Numbered from the stretch's first letter, positions 36,546-49,329 are shown. The stretch: 64,000 nt of DNA from Hexactinellida sp. DTS-2022 (GCA_028753945.1 JAPNXP010000006.1:3224001-3288000), one strand, 5' to 3'. The notes: generated from the sequence alone by a model not told the origin. Program-made: numbers and translations.

Positions 36546-37111
36546 CACTAACCAGCCAAAAGTATTTGAACATAGGGAATTTAATATTGGACACACAATA
36601 CTCGTCTGGTTACTTATCAACGGCTATCTAAACTACTCTGAAATGACTATAAATATCTTATCATAGATATACATTACAAAATATTGTGATTTCAATTCAA
36701 TTTAGAAAATTTCGACGAAGTGGCATAAGTGTTTCTGCCACGTGCCACTTGTGCCATAAGTGGCACAAATTGAAATGTGGCTGTATCACAGTAGAAAATA
36801 TTCGGATTGTTTTGAAATTATGCACTTAGAGTAATTTAACCATGTGGAATTCAAATCTTCTATCATAATTAATATATTAACATTGGATCTTAATGATCCC
36901 AAGTTAATTATTTAATTAGCTAATTATATATTTAATGAGTTTAACGCCTCCATAAAAATGTAAATTCGAAAATTTTGCTGTTTTATTATACTTTACATAT
37001 CGTTTCATGTAAATAGCCATTTTGCAGTTTCTACTAATGTTATTTTCCTGGTATAACTTTAAATGTCTGAATACTATTTTTTGCTGTTCAAATAATTTTG
37101 GCCGGTTAGTG
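36546..37111. mobile_element. mariner-like MITE, 566-bp family, copy 1
   Basis: Starts CACTAACCAGCCAAAAGTAT and ends ATTTTGGCCGGTTAGTG, TA on both sides. Copies of near-equal length at 42425-42990 and 50336-50897. A palindromic GTGCCACTTGTGGCATAAGTGGCAC-like centre (36718-36768) is shared. It sits 13 bp before the THAP ATG of the P-type element. Confidence 0.85.
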
Positions 37112-37124
37112 TAGTTTGCATTTA

Positions 37125-39860
37125 ATGCCAAGAAAATGTTGTGTGGGAGGCTGTCGCTCAATGTACGATGGGACAGTTGAAAAAGTAATAGTTTTTGGCT
37201 TTCCCACAGAGGAAGACGAGTGCAGAAAATGGACCAATGCCTTTTCAAATATAATTCATAATGTGACAAAAACTACTGGGTGTGTGAGGGAAGACCTTGG
37301 GAAGACCTTGTTGCATTCTGCAAAAAACTCAATTATAACATAAATGAAGAAAATAGTCAACTTAGCATTTACAAAATAAGTCCACAACCACCATCAATCT
37401 TCTTTCTATAATAATCAGCAAAAACTTCTCTGTTGTTTGCTACAACTGCTCAGAAATAATATCTGTCAGAAACTTCCTTGGTTTTTCTGCGAAACTCCAA
37501 TTTTACTCTCAGATCGAAAAAATAGTAGATCATATGAATAAGTTGGAACCAAATTTGAACTGTGAACTTTCTTCTTGCAGCTCGTTTTTGTCAAAAATAT
37601 GGGCATGAGTGAAGAAGGATCGAAAAAATGCCAAAGGGTCAAGTTTCTATGCAATCAGTTGGTAATGAATTCAAACGATCGGCAAAATTATTCCTCTGAT
37701 ACAATGAGAGAAGCAATGAGTATATTTTTACGTGTTTGTGGTGCTTATGAAGCAGTTCGGGAACTACTTATATTTCCCCACAAAAGAACTATCAAGCGAT
37801 TTTTTGAAAAATTGGGAACTCGAGGAGGTAGTGATCAGTGCACGGCTATCATTAGGACAGTTTTTGAAAAACTTAAAATTATTCAAAAGAATTCAATATC
37901 AGGGTGAACATTTTTTTTGGGTTTTCTGTTGACAAACCAGATCGTCCAGCAAAAAACAATTTTGGCATTTATGGTGGCTCCTCTTGTGGGAGTTCGCGCT
38001 TTTGTTGCTCGACTGATACCAATTTTTTCTTTGACTGCAGAATTACAGTATGAACAGGTTAATTTGCTTTTGAAAATAGTACATGCCTGTGATGGTTATG
38101 TCTTTTTGGTCATGAATGACAATCTAAATAGTAACCAGAAAATGTTCTCTATGTTTCACCAAAACTTTGAAAGTGAGAGTATATCTTCCATCAAGCATCC
38201 AATCGAAAATGATCAGTATTGTGAGTTGTTTCTTTTTATGACCCAGTGCATGTGGTGAAGAACATTAGAAACAATTGGTGCACAGAAAAGATGAAAATGC
38301 CGAAAATTTTTAATAAGGAAAAAGATACCGTTTGCACTGTATCTTGGATCAGATCTTGTAAACATCTACAAAAAAAGAGTCCAAAGGAATTGTTACCGTT
38401 ACCACAATATCATACGCAGCCCTATACCCAACAAACTTCTACAAACGGAAAGTTTCGCTTGCTTTGCAAATATTCAATGAAAAAGTTCCACCCTTACTGA
38501 GACAACAAGGAGCTCATGAAACAGCGCGGTTCGTTGAATTAGTTGTTAAATTGTGGTATATGTTGAATATCAGAATCCCTAGTGTTGGCATGAAAAATTA
38601 TATGAACAGAGAGCCTTTTAAAAATATAGACGATGCCAGATTAGGGTTCATGAGTGATATGGCTACCATGTTTAAGCAAATGGATACCTCCTCAGCGTCC
38701 CAACATACACGTGTAATAGGGCTTACAAGTGATGCAAGTAATGCTTTACACATGACCCTTAATGGTTTAACCACACTTATACAAAAGTTGCTCTCAAAAA
38801 TGAGCTATGTTTTGACTGCAGAACTGCAAAGCGATCGTTTAGAAGGTGAATTTGGAATCTACCGGCATTTAAGCGGGGGCAATTTCCATATTTCAGCTCT
38901 GCAAGTTTTCAATGGACTGTCATTAAAACGCATCAAGTTATTTCATAAACTTGAAGTTGAAAAACAGAGTGCACATGAAAATGATCAATGCTGCACTATG
39001 GATATAACAGATTCAGAACTTGATATGATAGAAGCGTGTTTTCAAGATGCCACCGATTTGACTGTTATACAGCGGTAATCCCTATATTATATCGCCGGCT
39101 ATATAACATGCAAGGAAAAAATTGATGTAGACACCACAAATGTGGAATATGCGGAGGAGTCAGAGTTTACCACAATGGTATCACGTGGTAAACTCTGCCA
39201 TCCAAGTGAATAACTTTTTGATCTTTCATTGATCTGTACACATATTACAAGTCACTAGAGGACAAATCTTGTTCTACTAGATTGCTGAGGGCATTTGAAA
39301 AATTCACTTTTGATAGTATACCTGCACATAATTCAGTTCTCCAACGATTTGCAAATTGCTTTGGGAAGGCATTCTCTAAGAAGGCAAGTCAACCAGGATT
39401 GTCAAAAGGTCCCTCATTGTCAGATCAGGTCAGATCAGGTCAGGTCTTATATACAATATTAACGTTTAGGTCAGGTCAGGTCATGGTGGAAAAAATCATA
39501 CAGGTCAGGTCAGGTAGGTATTTCACATTCTCAGGTCAATTTCAGGTCATTTCAGGTCAATTTCAGGTCAAAATCAAAGCGCGTTAAATGGCATGGCGCG
39601 TTTAACGCGCTTTGTGGGAAAAGTGGGGTTGATATATCTGAAAAATTAAATCCAACCGAGTTGACCCTTTGATAGACTAGGTCAGGTCAGGTCAAGGCGT
39701 TCAGAAAATAAGTTCAGGTCACTCAATGGTCGGGTCAGGTCAGGTCATGACCAGACCTTTTGACAAGCCTGAAGTCAACAACTGCGGATTGACAATGAAT
39801 CCAAATGCATAAAAAAGCTGCGAATGTCAAATAGATTATGAATCAACAGATCAACATTTC
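37125..39860 (+). pseudogene. P-type transposase (THAP domain), frameshifted
   Basis: ATG 37125 opens a THAP C2CH zinc finger (MPRKCCVGGC ... FGFPTEEDECRKWTNAF). The transposase follows in several frames (37575-37907, 37917-38258, 38246-38500, 38464-39078). The last contains the family hallmark LQSDRLEGEFGIYR and LSGGNFHISALQVFNGL. The C-terminus (RAFEKFTFDSIP ... FGKAFSKKAS) is cut by a hAT MITE at 39394 and resumes after 39771. At least four frameshifts; not functional. Confidence 0.8.
39394..39771. mobile_element. hAT MITE family II (GGTCA array), copy 1, perfect TSD
   Basis: Ends CAGGATTGTCAAAAGGTC and GACCTTTTGACAAGCCTG with AAGTCAAC on both sides (39386-39393 and 39772-39779). The interior is an array of AGGTC/TCAGG pentamer-decamer units around a palindromic AAAGCGCGTTAAATGGCATG core. 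Confidence 0.9.
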
Positions 39861-39973
39861 GAACCTATAATTTCTAATAATTTATTTATTTGGTGTTGAT
39901 GAAGCCCTAAACATGTATATTTTGTCAAATTTTGTACTTATCTGTGTCGATCGTGATGTTGAACCGTAAGGTC

Positions 39974-40312
39974 CAGGCTTGTCAAAAGGTCAGGTCATGA
40001 CCTGACCTGACCTGACCTTTGAGTGACCTGAACCTATTTTCTGAATGCCTTGACCTGACCTGACCTACCTGACCTGAACTTTTTTGACCTGAATTAACCT
40101 GAAATTGACCTGAAATTACCTGAAATTGACCTGAAATTACATGAACTTGACCTGAAAATGACCTGAAATTGACCTGAGAATGTGAAAGACCTGACCTGAC
40201 CTGACCTGTATGAATTTTTTTCCACCAAGACCTGACCTGACCTGACCGTAAATATTGTATATGAGACCTGACCTGACCTGACCTGACAATGCGGGACCTT
40301 TTGACAACCCTG
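39974..40312. mobile_element. hAT MITE family II, copy 2, perfect TSD
   Basis: Ends CAGGCTTGTCAAAAGGTC and GGACCTTTTGACAACCCTG with GTAAGGTC on both sides (39966-39973 and 40313-40320). Same array in the opposite orientation; it lacks the GCGCGTTAAA core. Confidence 0.9.
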
Positions 40313-40691
40313 GTAAGGTCGCAACCAATTTTTACCATTAGCCTTTTGTGAGTGAAGGATAGGATCTTGAGCCTATGAAAGATCAATTTTATAATTCAGA
40401 ATCTAAAAAATGTGCTAGGAATCAAATTTCGTGAATATAGAACAAAAATATGGAATTGACCATAATTGGGTGTGACTACGCCTTTTTGTGCATAATTAGG
40501 GCGGGGAGTAGTTTTTGAACCTTGAAATTGTCATTTTTGAATTCAGGCTCAAAGATTGTGTTAGATAACAATTTTTGTGACTAAAAAAAAAGAATTGACC
40601 ATATTTTCAGTCATACAATGTTCAGCCTATGCATTTTTGACTGTGGTTTGGTTTTGTCACGTCCGGTAATTTAATAGTCCGTGACCATGGT

Positions 40692-41880
40692 TAAATCCCC
40701 TGGCGTTGGAACTTGGCAGTTATAATTTGGGTGTGGCTTTGTACACGCGTATCATTACAGTTTACACCATTTACTGTTTACATGCAAACTTTCAGATATT
40801 TCACCGTTTCTATGAACAGTATCTAACCAGTTTTTTTCAGCTTCTTAAGAATTCCAAGTTATTTTCCTTAGGATAAGGGGATAACGGGGATTCCCTGGAA
40901 TCCCTGGATTTTCATTGCTAAACACCTGGAAATGGGCGTTCTATAGTTCCTCTGGAACTATTGTGATTATTATTTTCTTCAAGAATAACATTATTTGACC
41001 ATACAATGCATATTTAGTAACGGGTATATAAGCAAATATAATTGCAAAAAATCTCTTGATATTCGATGAAATCCCTATATACCTGGATAGTTTGTAAGTA
41101 TGACAAGTTCATTGTAGCTTCATTGTTTTCAGATATTTCTGACAGATGGAAAACTTACCCCACTGAAAATTAGTTGCCCTCCCTCTGCCCCCCACAGTTC
41201 GAAAAACCTGGCGCCGCGCATGTTGGTAGTATGTTAACAAGTATTCTATAAGCTCAGGATTATAACAAGGATTTGCATCTGCATTTTTCCAGGATTATTG
41301 TTGATCCAAGATTTGCAATTTTTTGCAATATTTACAAAATGATTGTCGAAAGTAGATTTTTCTATGAATGTTTTACTATCCTTGTTATCAATAGAAATAT
41401 TATCATCCATATATTTTCCACCAATATTAATTAGTCTTTAAGAAGTTAACGGTTTCAATTACTAATCAGTGATGTTTTGGCAAAACACCACAGTTGCTAA
41501 TGTATGTTTCTAGCAAATGAGTATGTCTCTTTTCTCTTGCACTTAAAAAACTACTCATAAATATAAAGCATAAAGATTGGAATAAATTATTGATACTTGT
41601 AATTTCAACAGCGCGTACTAAAATCTGATAAAATGTAAAAACAGTTTTCTCACATCTTTTTTAGTTTAAATTTTTTAATTATATTAAAAATATGCTGTGT
41701 ATTAAATGAGCTGAATATAAGTGAAGAATTACTTAAAGTCCGTCTCATTAACTGCATAATTTACATCTACCATATTCCAACACTTATGGAGATAAGTATC
41801 ATATCACACTTGAGAAAAATACTACAAGAACTGTGAATCAAAACCCAGCTGAAATCTATTTCAACTTGTGAAATGTTTGA
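40692..41880. other. Spacer downstream of the P-type element
   Basis: AT-rich; no coding or complete repeat recognised. Confidence 0.35.
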
Positions 41881-41886
41881 TCGTCC

Positions 41887-42424
41887 AGGGCCCGTATTCA
41901 CTAAGATTACTTAGTAATTAAGTATTAATTAAGTATATACTTAAGTACTAAGTTCGTACTTAGTTAAGTACATACTTAAGTCGTATTCACTAAGAAATAT
42001 TGTTGTACTTAAGTATATTTATTCAATTATAATTAATAGCATAGCATATTAGTGTATGGAATGCTATTGTAATAGCTTGCTGTATTCTTTTAACTTTAAA
42101 AAGAATATTCTCTTTGAAGTTCCTGCGATTTGCGTGCTTGAGAAAAAACAGAAACTTTTAGAAAACAACAACCAATAGTAAAAAATGTTGAAAATAAAAT
42201 CATAAACTTCCCCTAAAGTAAGGGAAGTACTACTAGAAATATAATACAGTGTTCTAATCAAACACCAACGTCTAAGGGTCAATAAAAGTATATTCTTATA
42301 AGTTAAGTTAATTAGTAGGTTACTTAAGTTTTGTACTTAAGTACACACTTAATTAAATCTTAGTGAATACCAATCTTAGTGAATATGACTTAGTACATAC
42401 TAGTATTTAAGTACTAAGTAAGTA
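41887..42424. repeat. MITE-like palindromic repeat with iterated ACTTAAGTA
   Basis: Begins CAGGGCCCGTATTCACTAAG and contains many TTAAGTACTTAGT-type units in both orientations, near 41905-41990 and 42340-42424. The right end seems lost or displaced beyond the mariner-like MITE that interrupts it at 42425. Confidence 0.5.
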
Positions 42425-42990
42425 CACTGACCAGCCAAAAGTATTTGAACAATAGGGATTTTAATGCACACACAATATTCACCCGGTAACTTATTAACGG
42501 CTATCTAAACTACTCTGAAATGACTATAAACAACTTATTATAGATATACATATGAAAATATTGTGATTTCAATTAAATTTAGAAAATATTCACGAAGTGG
42601 CATAAGTGTTTCTGCCACGTGCCACTTGTGGCATAAGTGGCACAAATGGAAATGTGGCTGTATCACAGTAGAAAATATTCGGATTGATTTGAAATTATGC
42701 ACTTAGAGTAATTTAACTATGTGGAATTCAAATCTGCTATCAGAATTAATATATTAACATAGCATCTTAATTATCGCAAATTAATTATTTAATGAGCTAA
42801 TTTTATATTTAATGAGTTTAAAGCCCCCATAAAAATGCAAATATTCGGAAATTTTGCTTTTTTAATATTCTTTAAATATTCTTTCATGTAAATAGCCATT
42901 TTGTAGAATCTACTATTGTTATAATGCTGGTATAAACTCAAATGTCTGAATACAAATTATTGCTGTTCAAATACTTTTGGCCGGTTAGTG
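42425..42990. mobile_element. mariner-like MITE, 566-bp family, copy 2
   Basis: CACTGACCAGCCAAAAGTAT to CTTTTGGCCGGTTAGTG between TA dinucleotides; the same length as copy 1. Confidence 0.85.
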
Positions 42991-42999
42991 TACTTAAGT

Positions 43000-43400
43000 A
43001 TGTACTTAACTTCTGCTAGTGGAATTGGACTTGTAGAGTAAGTAGGATGTCAAGCAGTAATAACGTAATAGAATACTTCTTTAGCGAAGGTTCTAGTTTC
43101 CTAACAATTGATCCTGTGGCATCTAAGTGAAGAACAATTCTTGTATCTTTAAACGATTTCAATATTTTGATTTGATCTTCAGCGTACAATAAAAGGATTA
43201 TGACTTAATGATTGTATGTAACCTCTAACATGAAGACCAATAACACTATTTCTATAATATTGTTGTAAGCTAATTAACTCAGTCCAGTTATCATTAGAAT
43301 ACCTCTGTAAACTAGACAAATCAAATTTAGCTTTCGCAGAACTGCAGAACTTCTAACCTTACTTAGGTTACCATAATTAAGTGCTAAGTTTGTGTTCTCA
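43000..43400 (-). pseudogene. Transposase-like relic
   Basis: A minus-strand frame around 43040-43200 reads YAEDQIKILKSFKDTR then IVLHLDATGSIVRKLEP, preceded by NSVIGLHVRGYIQSLSHNP and followed in another frame by STSPIPLAE. An IVLHLDATG block followed by a conserved region ending PLAE is typical of DDE-type transposase-derived proteins of cnidarians and other invertebrates. The superfamily cannot be fixed here. It is a fragment without a start. Confidence 0.45.
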
Positions 43401-44471
43401 ACAGAATGAAATTGATCATAGAAATAAGGATTTACATACTGTATGTATCTGCTACCCCTCTAGCTACTTCTAACCTATACGAATGTGTAAATTCCGTGAA
43501 TGCACAGTTTTATTATCGAAATGCTGTTGAGATAAGGTTCCATAAGCTACATATTCCATAAATAATATTATTTTACACTCTAACGGCTCTTTCTTTATTA
43601 CAAATGTGAATTCAAAACCATCTTTAAACTTTTTCACTGCTTTAGCTCTAAAAAACAGTATTTAATTTTTGGCTATTAAGTTTATTAACCTTTTTGTAAT
43701 GAACAGTAAGAACACACACAAAATTTCCCTCTATTTTTTAACTAAATAAATTGGTCTTTAGAAAATACTACAGAGTCTCCATGAATTTGTGTAATACTTT
43801 TCCATTCCATTCCACTTAACAAAAATTCACCACAGATTTCCTCCCTAAACACGGATTATTCAACTATGACTTCATTACCCAGAGTACTGTCATCTACTGG
43901 TGGCACTGGCAATTTGACTCGGGGATATTGGAGGTAATATCAATTTCAGGTTGCGGGTCATCGGTAGATGACAATATCGGGACTTGTTGATCTGAAGAAG
44001 AAGAGGTATTATGCAATTTTAGAGACAGAGATTCATGAAATGAGTTTAAAGTAATTGAACTTTCTCGACAAGATAGAATAAAGCTAGTGAATAAATCTAG
44101 TTGTTGGACTGTGATAGCTATACATATATGAATTCCCGAATAGCCCCCCGAATTTAATACGCATATTATGAATTTGTAAAAATAAATAGTGTAAATATAT
44201 TAATGGTATTATTATTATACATAATAGGAATATTATGGCAGCTAACATATTTATTGCTAAAGTAATGCAATTTCCATTCATCCAATTAAGTCTTTCAGAA
44301 TATGACAACCTTAGTTTTTTAGTCATACTATAAATACGTATTATACGTAAATATCAAACAACTTAAAAATAGCTTCCATGTTGTATAGCAGTAATGAAAC
44401 TAAGAAGATTAGAAGACGAATCTGTATTTGTTATGTTTAACAGCATTTCGTATTATCCGCTACTGTTATAC
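43401..44471. other. Spacer with possible further transposase debris
   Basis: Open stretches near 43850-44090 on the minus strand are acidic and short. Nothing can be named. Confidence 0.3.
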
Positions 44472-44620
44472 CAGTGTTTCCCAACCTTGGGGTATGCGAA
44501 TATTATTTCTCTAATAAAGTAGTTATATTGCTATGTACATATTGGGTAGGTGCCAAAGACACGAGAGATTATACAAATATACAAAGGGGTATTGTAGTTA
44601 AAAAAGGCTGATAACCACTG
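44472..44620. mobile_element. hAT-like MITE, CAGTGTTTCCCAACC ends
   Basis: Ends CAGTGTTTCCCAACCTTGG and AAGGCTGATAACCACTG, a classic hAT end pair. The target duplication is not clear. Confidence 0.6.
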
Positions 44621-44865
44621 GTATAAATAAACAGAAATATATTAACTGACTTGGGTCTACAAGATAATAAGTATCCCTTATTAGCAATTAGATTGAGAAC
44701 AAATACAATACAGTAAAAATGCCAAGTAAATCTACATGTAAGGTAAATCCACATTGATGGAACAATTCAAACAAATAAGGATGAGAGCTTATATTAATAT
44801 AAGTTAAAATTCTTACATTCAGGAAAAATTTACCAATAATTAACATTGAAAGATTACATTGAATT

Positions 44866-46190
44866 TTGGGAAAAAAAGTTCCCTGGCTAATACTACTGCT
44901 ATTCTCAAGTATTGTATACTACAATGAAAATATTCACATACCTCCCTTGGATGATCAACACCTGATACCAGGATTAGATGATAAAGATATCGACTACTAT
45001 TCAGGTCTAATTGCATTCTCGAAATTCTTAGGACGAGCAATAAGTTCGTATTTGTGGGGGTAATTACTTCGCAGATAGGTTCGGACGAAAACTTGTATTA
45101 ATAGCTTCAGTTGTTCTTTTAGCATTTTCAACTCTTGGATTTGGATTTTCAGACACCTTCGCAATGGCTATTATATTTCTATTCTAGTCGGAATATTAAA
45201 CGGGATCACACCAACAACTAAAGCAGTCATATCTGAATTATGTAGCGATTCAATACATTCATTTGCAATGGGGTTCGTCAGTGCTACATCAAGCATAGGT
45301 TTTGGTTTATAGCGAATGCAATAATAATTATGGTCAGTGTAATCTCAGTCTGTATCTTTATGGAAGAAACCGATAAATCGAAAGTGAAAACATTAAGAAT
45401 AGAATTTTCAGAATATGATCAAACGAACAAGCGAACAACAGATGAATGCAATCAAGTTTTATTACCAAAGGTTAGTGAGGCTAAAGTATTACAATACATT
45501 CTGAATACCACACTTTACCAGCTAATTACATCTAGAGTCTAGACCGACTATGCTAGCCATATTAATAAACTCGCTCTTGGTGGTAACTTGTTTCGAAGAA
45601 ATTCTCGACTGCAGAGTTAGGAGGCCTAGAAATGAGCATAAGAACATCGTCAGTTATTATGCTAATGAGTGCGCTTATTAGTTTCCCATTTATATATTTA
45701 TATTCAAATGTATAGAGAGGTATTTAGGGGGGCTCAGAACCTTTAATTCACTGGTCATGTTTATAATTCCTGTTTTCATATTTCTACCCAACTTGTCCAT
45801 TATAACGAATGAGCTTATGTATATTTCTTGTTGACACACGCGTCTTATACTCGGGAATAATATCTGGAATATCAATTTTTATCAACAACTCTGTAACTCA
45901 AGATCAACTCGGCGCAGTGAATGGATTATCATTATCCTTTGCAGTCTATTCAGATCGATCGCTCCAGTCTATGGAGGTATAATATTCGTAGCTTCGCTTT
46001 ATAATTAGAATCTTATTTTCATTCTCAATGGTGGAATACTAATATTATGTGTAGTGTTAGGTAACTTAGGTAGCGCATTACCGGATAGTATTATAATAAG
46101 AAAATATATAAATAATTCAAGATTCACTCAATCATTGGTAATATTTTCTAATGTAGTACCAATGTTCATTAAGCATGCATAAGACATAAT
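44866..46190 (+). pseudogene. Major facilitator superfamily transporter relic
   Basis: Pieces in several frames follow the MFS order: DKDIDYYSGLIAFSKFLGRAISS, then YFADRFGRKLVLIAS (the loop 2-3 motif GxxADRFGRR, after a one-base slip in a G run near 45056), ILVGILNGITPTTKAVISEL, a charged cytoplasmic loop (45330-45540), PxxxSTAELGGLEMSIRTSS, and INNSVTQDQLGAVNGLSLS near 45885-45945. The set resembles the ZIF1/Tpo-like drug or zinc antiporters. At least five frameshifts or stops; not functional. No transposon ends were recognised around it, so this is a decayed host gene or retrocopy. Confidence 0.7.
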
Positions 46191-46712
46191 TATATCATCA
46201 TATGGTGTATTTTTGGATAATAAATAAATGATTTGACATATGCTATTATTTATGAGAAATACTAGCAGTATGTAGTTTTACAAGGTATTTATAAGGTATA
46301 TTGGGGTCTGCTAAAAAGTTTCAGAAGAACTCACCCTAATCATATTACAAATACAGATAAGTAGGCTATAATTAGGCCTCACAAGAACTTATCCTAATCA
46401 TATTTTAGATAACAGATAAGTAGGCATAATTTATTTAAAATATTAGACTCAAAAGCATGAGTCTAATATATTATATAAATTATGAGATGAACGAAGTTGT
46501 AAGTAAAAGCAGTTAAACTACAGATTATTTTGAGGTACGTACCATATTTATTAATTTATTATTTTATTTATTTAATCAAGTTGTTAAGTAGTTGGAATTA
46601 TTGAAGTTGAAGATTTTGATAAGAATTTCCGAGTTTGACAAGGTTACAGAAGATTTTCTGTCAAAATACATGTATTGCAAATAGTACAAAATGATCATAC
46701 TTCATAGGATTG

Positions 46713-47563
46713 CCAGTCAACTCGTACCTATTTCAACTCGTACCTAATCAACTCGTCCCAAATACCAACTTGTATTTGTACTATCTCAATGGTCAACAGG
46801 GGCTTGGCTTAGTTAACCAAATTGTTTCTCATCGTTATATAAAAACGATCTCATTATTTAATATTAATATCATGTTATTAATTAATCAAATGGGGAATAA
46901 GTTGATGAACAAGGTTGCTGTAGAATAAGTACGCGTAAGAGTTGCCCAAAATTACTGGGACGAGTTGACCCAAAAAATAGATACGAGTTGCCCGAAATAA
47001 GAGGTACGAGTTGACCATTGAAATTGGTACGAGTTGACCAAAAATAAAGACCATTTATTAGTGCCTAAAATAGGCACGAGTTGACTAAAAATACTAGGGA
47101 CGAGTTGACCGAAAAAATAGGTACGAGTTGAGTCTAGTGATCGACCGAAATAAGTTTCGGCCGAATATACGGCAAACCGAATATACGGCAAATGACGCCG
47201 AATAATGATTTCGGCATTATATAGTATTTTAATGATTTGCATTCCTTAAGATCAAATCTAACAAAAATGTTATGTTATGCATTCAATGCCAGCATTGAAT
47301 AACCTTTTATTACATGGTTTACATTTGACACGATACATAAGCTTTCTACTAAAATATTGTGTCTTGAAGTAAAAGGTAAATTAAATGATGATATTCCTCA
47401 CATCTATTATAATAATAGGTATTAGTATTTTGCCGAAACCGATATTCGGCACAAACTATTCGGTTTCGGCAGAAACCGAATATTCGGCGAAAAACAGTTT
47501 CGGTAGATCACTAGAGTTGACCAAATAATTATGGACGAGTTGAAATAGGTACGAGTTGACTGG
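46713..47563. mobile_element. TIR element built of ACTCGTACC/GGTACGAGTT units
   Basis: Ends CCAGTCAACTCGTACCTATT and AATAGGTACGAGTTGACTGG. GACGAGTTGACC/TACGAGTTGA units recur at least ten times near 46930-47130. A hAT MITE is nested at 47134-47514. Confidence 0.7.
47134..47514. mobile_element. hAT-like MITE, CTAGTGATCGACCGAAAT ends
   Basis: Ends CTAGTGATCGACCGAAAT and TTTCGGTAGATCACTAG. The flanks AGTTGAGT and AGTTGACC agree at 6 of 8. The interior repeats CCGAATATTCGGC-type motifs. Confidence 0.7.
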
Positions 47564-47602
47564 CTCCCCTTCAGGATGCCAACTTATGGTATTCTCACTA
47601 AC

Positions 47603-49125
47603 TTTCATGCTACTTTTACACATATGCTATTTTTACACAAACCATGGATGTTTAGTATCCATGCTAGTTTTACACATTCTTGACTTGGTGTTAATAAATG
47701 AAGTAATTGTCAACTACACACTTAAGTCTTCTTTTACAAATGCTGACTAGTTTTCATGCTACTTTTACACATATGCTATTTTTACACAAACCATGGATGT
47801 TTAGTATCCATGCCAGTTTTACACATATTTCACGTCGTGTTAATAAATCAAGTAATTGTCAACTACACACTTAAGTCTTCTGCAGTCAACACACAAATAA
47901 TTCATCTTTTAAGCATAATTTGTTTTCTACGAACAACAACAATGAAACGAACAAATTCAAATTTGCTTTCCTATTTTGTAAAGTCCATTAATATTTAAGT
48001 TTCTGAGGAAAATATAATGTGTATAATATTCAAAAACGTATACACAATAATTAATAATTTCACTATTACTAACTAAGAAATTATAACCTAAACAAAATAA
48101 TTGAACTGCTATTACTAATCTAATGTAATTACATTTTGGTCTTCTTCGGCATAAGTAGGATAAATACTGAGTATGAATTTTATCACCGGTTCATAATGAC
48201 TATTGAAATTCGCCATATAAATTGCACATGTATGATCGTAATTGGAACTTGCACTATAACGACACCAATGAATGACTCGGTTTGACATTTGGAAGGGAGA
48301 TAAATCATCGATAATATCACATTCTGTTGCAACATATATATCTGTTTCAAGAATAGCCGAACTGCTAAAATTTCCATTTCAGTCCCCCGGATATTGTTTC
48401 CATCCATCTGCGTGCGCAACAGATACTTCAATGGTGTTTCATTGGTAGTATGAAAACACCACCCCAACTTCTCTTTTGCAGTTGTGGCGATGTATCTACA
48501 TATTTCTCCACGAACCTTTGGATATGCTTCCTGTGAACCAGTAATTACGCTAAACATCGAAATAAGCAATTACCATCCTTTTAACCATATAACTCTTGGA
48601 CATAGACTTGAAGTCTTGATTGCAAAACGACAATTCTTTTCAATAACATTCAATGGAATTGTTTTATCGGACAAGTATATAAATAAATCATCGTACACAC
48701 TATTTTCCATCAGCAATGAAGTTCAAAAACACATGAGAATATAAAAGCGATAAGTATTCAAGTGTATCATATATACAGAAAAATGACTAATTTATAGTAT
48801 TAGAGATTCAGTTTACGTAAAAGTATTGGTATAGTCAGCATTTGTAAAAGAAGACTTAAGTATGTAGTTGACAATTACTTGATTTATTAACACGACGTGA
48901 AATATGTGTAAAACTGGCATGGATACTAAACATCCATGGTTTGTGTAAAAATAGCATATGTGTAAAAGTAGCATGAAAACTAGTCAGCATTTGTAAAAGA
49001 AGACTTAAGTGTGTAGTTGACAATTACTTCATTTATTAACACCAAGTTAGAATGTGTAAAACTAGCATGGATACTAAACATCAATGGTTTGTGTAAAATA
49101 GCATATGTGTAAAAGTAGCATGAAA
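47603..49125. mobile_element. Foldback element enclosing an OTU-protease relic
   Basis: Each end is a pair of diverged units of about 150 bp in tandem (47603-47750 and 47753-47885; 48832-48975 and 48980-49125), one arm the inverse of the other. The outer units match each other (CTTGACTTGGTGTTAATAAA against TTTATTAACACCAAGTTAG), as do the inner ones (TTTCACGTCGTG against CACGACGTGAAA). Each unit contains TTTCATGCTACTTTTACAC. The cargo between the arms is the OTU frame at 48183-48640. No target duplication is clear. Confidence 0.7.
48183..48640 (-). pseudogene. OTU-like cysteine protease relic
   Basis: The minus strand shows the OTU active-site block DGNCLFRCLA (about 48575-48545 in one frame), then in the next frame FSVITGSQEAYPKVRGEICRYI, TQMDGNNIRGTEMEILAVRLF and IYMLQQN. 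This is the usual OTU order of catalytic Cys region, helix and GTE-I block. A frameshift separates the Cys block from the rest, and the C-terminal His block (IYLNHS.NHY type) is blurred. OTU proteases remove ubiquitin; OTU domains are often carried by invertebrate transposons. Confidence 0.65.
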
Positions 49126-49329
49126 CAGGCCTTATATAACGTAGGTCACGATTCATCTAACCAATCAGTCATTTTCTATTATATTACATGTTTTTTATTT
49201 TAGTATTATTTGGATTCGAGCTATCCTTATCGTGCAGCTAAAATTTATTGAGTTTACTAATGGGAGGATTTGAATTTCTCAAACAAATTACAATGTACAT
49301 GTATAGCATTCTTATTAGGAGAATATCTA

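Larger units (their letters stand above)
35839..40691 (+). mobile_element. P-type (THAP) DNA transposon, decayed, about 4.85 kb
   Basis: Inverted terminal repeats of about 250 bp: 35839-36096 and about 40437-40691. Shared blocks are ACCATGGTCACGGAC, ATTACCGGACGTGACAAA and CCGCCC...GGCAAAAAGGCGTAGT. A second, degraded copy of the terminal sequence lies internally at about 36290-36380. Between them are a THAP finger and transposase pieces (37125-39860). Three MITEs have inserted (36546, 39394, 39974). No clear 8-bp target duplication was found at the outer ends. Confidence 0.75.

Noticed and set aside
36916-37269. 117-residue frame on the minus strand
   Set aside because: It runs across the MITE end into the antisense of the THAP finger.
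39982-40386. Open frame of 134 residues rich in SGQVRSG
   Set aside because: Translation of the AGGTC array of a hAT MITE.
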